From Butyrivibrio sp. (GTDB lineage: Bacteria > Bacillota > Clostridia > Lachnospirales > Lachnospiraceae): 64,000 nt of DNA. The notes under the pieces were generated by a model that was given only the letters and a program-made list of their open reading frames with translations, made no database searches and was not told the DNA's origin. Where the stretch lies: NCBI GenBank assembly GCA_015056495.1, contig SVGC01000013.1:42456-106455 (forward strand), given 5' to 3'. Below, in pieces: positions 60,054-64,000 of this stretch (its first letter is position 1; every line of letters starts with the position of its first letter). Position numbers and translations under genes: made by a program.

Positions 60054-60875
60054 ATGCAGAGTGCAAAATTGCATTTTAGCGCAGCTGAAAATAACTATCA
60101 GCAAAAGGAAGCATATAAAACGCTTAGAAGTAACGTGGAATTTAGCGGACAGGACGTCAGAGCTATCTCAATAACCAGTTGTACGCCTGGTGAAGGTAAG
60201 ACCAGTGTTGCCATGGCTCTTGCAAGAGCTTTTGCAGAAGCAGGAAAAAAGACGGTGCTTGTAGATGCGGATATGCGTAAATCAGTAATGGTAGGTCGAT
60301 ACAAGACAGGAACTGTCAGACTTGGCCTTACCCATTGCCTTGTTGGTAGAGAAAAACTCTCTAGCGTAATATGCGAAACGGATGTACCAAACCTCTATAT
60401 TGTCTTTAGCGGACCGGTACCTCCAAACCCAAGTGAACTTCTTGGCGGCCGCATATTTGGCAAAGTCCTTGATAATATGAAAAATGTTTTTGACTATGTG
60501 ATCATTGATACACCGCCTCTTGGAAGCGTTATTGACGCGGCTGTCGTATCCAAGCAGTGCGATGGAACTATCATGGTAATTGAAGACAACGCCATTAGTT
60601 ACAGGTTTGCACAAAAGGTTAAGGATCAGCTGGATAAAGCAGGTGCCAAACTGCTGGGAGTTGTCCTTAATAAAGTTGATATGTCAGGAAAAGGATATTA
60701 TGGCCATTACGGCAATTATTATGGCAAGTATTACGGCAAATACTACGGCAAGTATTATGGCCAGTACGGCAATACTCAGGACAACGGACCTGCGAGGCCT
60801 GAGAAAAAAGAAGAGGTAGGAATCGACGTTGATGAGGAACTTGATTATATCGAAGGAATAGTCAGGAAGGGCTGA
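60054..60875 (+). CDS. CpsD/CapB-type tyrosine-protein kinase with Tyr-rich C-terminus
   Basis: Walker A TPGEGKTS, Walker A' VLVDADMRKS, C-terminal GYYGHYGNYYGKYYGKYYGKYYGQYG. Confidence 0.95.
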   Translation: MQSAKLHFSAAENNYQQKEAYKTLRSNVEFSGQDVRAISITSCTPGEGKTSVAMALARAFAEAGKKTVLVDADMRKSVMVGRYKTGTVRLGLTHCLVGREKLSSVICETDVPNLYIVFSGPVPPNPSELLGGRIFGKVLDNMKNVFDYVIIDTPPLGSVIDAAVVSKQCDGTIMVIEDNAISYRFAQKVKDQLDKAGAKLLGVVLNKVDMSGKGYYGHYGNYYGKYYGKYYGKYYGQYGNTQDNGPARPEKKEEVGIDVDEELDYIEGIVRKG

Positions 60876-60890
60876 TGGAGGAACTGGAGC

Positions 60891-61364
60891 TTGAGAAAAG
60901 GGAATTTTCTGGCAATAGTTTTCATACTGCTTAGCGTATTGATCATTGTAGCCAGTGTATACATGTACAGAGGAATGGATAAGATTGCTCCTGAGTTTAG
61001 ATTTTCTGCGCTGGATATTACTTATAATGACGAAACTACTGAAAGAGATCTGCTTCAGGGTATAAAAGCATTTGATGCAAAAGACGGAGATGTTTCTGAC
61101 AGGATTGTCATCGAAAAGGTCGTTGCTAATGAAGAAGCTGGCACTGCTGTCGTTTATTATGCAGTCAGCGATATGAGCGGCAATGTGACCAAACAGTCCA
61201 GGATCTTTCCTGCAGAATTTAAGACAGATGAGGAGAAAATGATTTTAGGGGAGACATTTGAAGACAATAGTGCAATAGAAATATCATTTGATGAAATGAG
61301 CAGTGAATTCGGGGGATCAAATGAAGGAACTGAAGCAACAAGCGGAGCTTCAGTTGAAGAGTAG
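60891..61364 (+). CDS. membrane-anchored protein with DUF5011/Ig-like extracellular region
   Basis: N-terminal TM; IKAFDAKDGDVSDRIVI...VVYYAVSDMSGNVTKQSR; TTG start. Confidence 0.65.
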   Translation: MRKGNFLAIVFILLSVLIIVASVYMYRGMDKIAPEFRFSALDITYNDETTERDLLQGIKAFDAKDGDVSDRIVIEKVVANEEAGTAVVYYAVSDMSGNVTKQSRIFPAEFKTDEEKMILGETFEDNSAIEISFDEMSSEFGGSNEGTEATSGASVEE

Positions 61365-61429
61365 AATCTGATAGTAGCGTCACAAAAACTGACGTTACAT
61401 TTCAGGAATAAACTACGAGGTTGATGCCT

Positions 61430-62482
61430 ATGAGAAAAAAGTCGAGAGTGTTCCTGGTAATATGGGCTGTATTTGCAACCCTGGTGGCAGCAGGACTTAT
61501 TGCCTTTGAAGTACTCAGGATATTTGGAAAAACAAGTCTTGATTCCAAATCAGTGACCAGCACTCCTATGCTTGAACAATCTGATGAACAGCAGGATAGT
61601 GCAACTATTTCCAGCTCAGAATGGGAAGCTGACTGGGTGCGTTATAACGGAGCTATCTATGATTACAATGAAGATATCAAGACCTTTTTGATCATGGGAA
61701 TTGATAAAACAGATGAAGTTATACCTGTTGCAGAAGGCACAGATGGAGGACAGGCAGATGGTCTGTTCCTACTGGTACTTGATCCACGAACAGAGAGTAT
61801 CAAAGTCATAGCAATTAACAGAAATACCATGACCGATGTGGATATCTATGACGATCATGGCAGATATATGACGACAACTATTGCTCAGATAGCTGTCCAG
61901 CATGGTTTTGGAGATGGCGTGGAAGAGAGCTGTGAGTATCAGGTCAAGGCAGTATCCAAACTCTTTTACCAGCTTCCGATACATGGTTATGCAGCCATCA
62001 ATATGAGCGCTATTTCAACTATCAATGACAATATTGGTGGAGTTGATGTGGTAGTCCTTGAAGATCTGACCTCAGTTGATAAGACCCTCAAAGAGGGTGA
62101 ACAGGTACATCTCATGGGAGATACAGCTTTTACCTATGTAAAATATAGAGATGTTTCTGAGTATAAATCTTCTGATAAAAGACTTCTCAGACAAAAGCAG
62201 TATCTTAAAGCCTTTATTGAAAAGGCAAGGGTAAAATCCCGTGAAGATTCATCCACAGCACTGGATATCTATACATCCATCACATCATACATGACCACAG
62301 ATATCACTGCCGATGAATTGACTTATCTGGTACCACTTATAAACGAATATGAATTTGATTCTGAAGACATCATCACACTGGAAGGCACTACCAAGAAAGG
62401 TGAGGATTTCGAAGAGTTTTACGTAGATGAGGTCGCTCTGTATGAGACAATCCTTGACGTATTTTATGTAAAGATTGGGTAG
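61430..62482 (+). CDS. LytR-CpsA-Psr (LCP) family protein
   Basis: FLIMGIDK...GQADGLFLLVLDPRTESIKVIAINRNTM; INDNIGGVDVVV; YVKYRDVSEYKSSDKRLLRQKQYLKAF. Confidence 0.9.
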   Translation: MRKKSRVFLVIWAVFATLVAAGLIAFEVLRIFGKTSLDSKSVTSTPMLEQSDEQQDSATISSSEWEADWVRYNGAIYDYNEDIKTFLIMGIDKTDEVIPVAEGTDGGQADGLFLLVLDPRTESIKVIAINRNTMTDVDIYDDHGRYMTTTIAQIAVQHGFGDGVEESCEYQVKAVSKLFYQLPIHGYAAINMSAISTINDNIGGVDVVVLEDLTSVDKTLKEGEQVHLMGDTAFTYVKYRDVSEYKSSDKRLLRQKQYLKAFIEKARVKSREDSSTALDIYTSITSYMTTDITADELTYLVPLINEYEFDSEDIITLEGTTKKGEDFEEFYVDEVALYETILDVFYVKIG

Positions 62483-62500
62483 AAAGTAGGCTGACAAGGT

Positions 62501-63220
62501 ATGAGACCGAAGTTTTGTTGTAGGATAGTCACTACTGTGATCGCTCTTTTGCTTCTGGCAGGGACATTGTCAGGATGTTCAGGGGAAAAAGAAGAAGAGG
62601 AATTATCAGTAGATGAGACATTAAAGATAGTAAGAGAGACCAATGAAGATATTTTTGGCTGGATATATGTGCCCGGAACTTCTATCAATGGACCTCTTTT
62701 GCAGAATAAAGATGGCGAAGATGATTTCTATCTGTACCATAACTACCTCAAGGAGTTTGATACAGACGGAGCGGTGTTTATTGAATCTGCCAATCTTCCG
62801 GATATGACAGATTTCAATGAGATAATCTATGGCAAGCCCAATAGCAGCACCGGTTTTATTGATCTGTACAATTTTGAGGATAAAGACTTTTTTGACCAAC
62901 ACGATACCATGTATATCTACCTTGATGGCAATGCCCTGACTTACGTCATATTTATGGTGTATGAGAGGGAAAATAACAATATCCTTGAAAAGTACGATCT
63001 GACCTATGCCAGTGGATGTCAGCAGTTTATTGATGAGATAAATACCACCAAGTCCATGAACAAGCACGTCAGGGACGGCTGGGAAAATATGATAGAGACC
63101 AATAACTTTATAGTGACTTTGACTGCGGTAGATGATAGCAGCGATAAACAGCTCGTTGTCATGGGATGTCTCGTTGGAGATGCTGCAGGAACTATAGACA
63201 GATGGTTTGATGTAGAGTGA
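62501..63220 (+). CDS. sortase-B-like lipoprotein, apparently catalytically dead
   Basis: Lipobox LAGTLSGC; IFGWIYVPGTSINGPLLQ...DGAVFIESAN...IIYGKPNSSTGFIDLYNFEDKDFF like SrtB, but His, Cys and Arg positions are replaced. Confidence 0.75.
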   Translation: MRPKFCCRIVTTVIALLLLAGTLSGCSGEKEEEELSVDETLKIVRETNEDIFGWIYVPGTSINGPLLQNKDGEDDFYLYHNYLKEFDTDGAVFIESANLPDMTDFNEIIYGKPNSSTGFIDLYNFEDKDFFDQHDTMYIYLDGNALTYVIFMVYERENNNILEKYDLTYASGCQQFIDEINTTKSMNKHVRDGWENMIETNNFIVTLTAVDDSSDKQLVVMGCLVGDAAGTIDRWFDVE

Positions 63221-63440
63221 CGCTATGGATCACAGTGACTGCTTAGACAGAATGCCCACTATGCCCCGCTTTTCGAGAGGATCAGCTTCAAGAGTTTACA
63301 CATAATTTAGAATTATATAATTTTTAGATGATTGAATTGTATATGCAAAAATATTAATATATGTTTAGAATATCGTTTTTATATCATAGGAAATTGCTTT
63401 CCTATTACGTGTAAACAAGTGTTGAAATGAGGGTATTATT

Positions 63441-64000
63441 ATGAGAAAGAGAATTATCGCATTAGTGATGGCTAGTTTTATGATGGTTTCAATGCCGGCA
63501 TATGCAACAGAATCTACCACAGGTAGTCTGAGTCCGACAGCAGAAGAGATCATTGAGCGCATGCAGCAACAGCTGGATGATCAGAATAAGACTATTGCAG
63601 CACTGACCAAGAGTTTAAATACAGCGCTTAGCAAGATCTCATCAAGTTCAGGATCATCTTCATCAGGATCAAGCTCAGGCTCATCGTCATCTCAAAGATA
63701 TCAGGCAGCAGTCAGAAATGCAGCTGCAGCTGGAATGACAGTTGGCGAGTACATGAATAATGCAATCGTTTCATCATCTGGAGTAGTTGGTGCAACACCA
63801 ATCGGACAGGGTGGACACGTTGTTATCAACGGCAAGCGTAGCAATGTAGTATTTACATTGTCACCAGCCCGTGGCAGCGCAGGATCAGCGCAGGGACTTG
63901 CATCTTCCCTTGGCGGAACATTGCTGAATGTAGTCAATGTCTCATCAACAGTAGGCTTTAGCAATGCATCTGTTAACTTCTATGTAAAAGGCCTTAAGAT
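63441..64000 (+). CDS. secreted hypothetical protein (incomplete, runs off window)
   Basis: Signal peptide MRKRIIALVMASFMMVSMPAYA, coiled coil, Ser/Gly linker; no stop before window end. Confidence 0.8.
   Translation, partial: MRKRIIALVMASFMMVSMPAYATESTTGSLSPTAEEIIERMQQQLDDQNKTIAALTKSLNTALSKISSSSGSSSSGSSSGSSSSQRYQAAVRNAAAAGMTVGEYMNNAIVSSSGVVGATPIGQGGHVVINGKRSNVVFTLSPARGSAGSAQGLASSLGGTLLNVVNVSSTVGFSNASVNFYVKGLK

Overview
Gram-positive, low-GC chromosomal window. The gene content (complete thl-crt-hbd-bcd-etfBA butyrate pathway, DUF4250, DUF6106, ANTAR-linked glnA) suggests Lachnospiraceae, possibly Butyrivibrio; this is inference. Positions 1 to about 10.7 kb are the integrase-proximal end of an integrative/mobilizable element: ArdC-like antirestriction protein, MobC, MOB relaxase, a three-gene ATPase cassette resembling ABC-three-component (ABC-3C) conflict systems, Rha-like regulator, sigma-like protein, excisionase and Tn916-type tyrosine integrase. 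The rest is mostly housekeeping: glnA/ANTAR, ZIP transporter, guaB, GGDEF-EAL protein, glnS, malQ/LacI, tig-clpP-clpX-engB, GH105, peptidase M18, CheX-like/CheY, PilZ, trxB, NlpC/P60, hpf, butyrate genes, clpB, then an exopolysaccharide regulatory cluster from 58.5 kb. Main items for follow-up: (i) the ABC-3C-like operon with an unrecognised N-terminal effector candidate; (ii) an 824-aa adenosine-deaminase-like protein with an unassigned N-terminus and a Rossmann/SLOG-like C-terminus; (iii) a sortase-B-like lipoprotein that appears to have lost His, Cys and Arg; (iv) five same-orientation DnaA-box-like 9-mers in one AT-rich intergenic region with no dnaA nearby; (v) two about 80-bp REP-like palindromes with a compensatory change; (vi) a MetH-activation-like/corrinoid adenosyltransferase fusion with an internal RBS and start; (vii) several structured leaders. 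No rRNA, tRNA or CRISPR array was seen. All domain assignments come from reading motifs; no searches were run.
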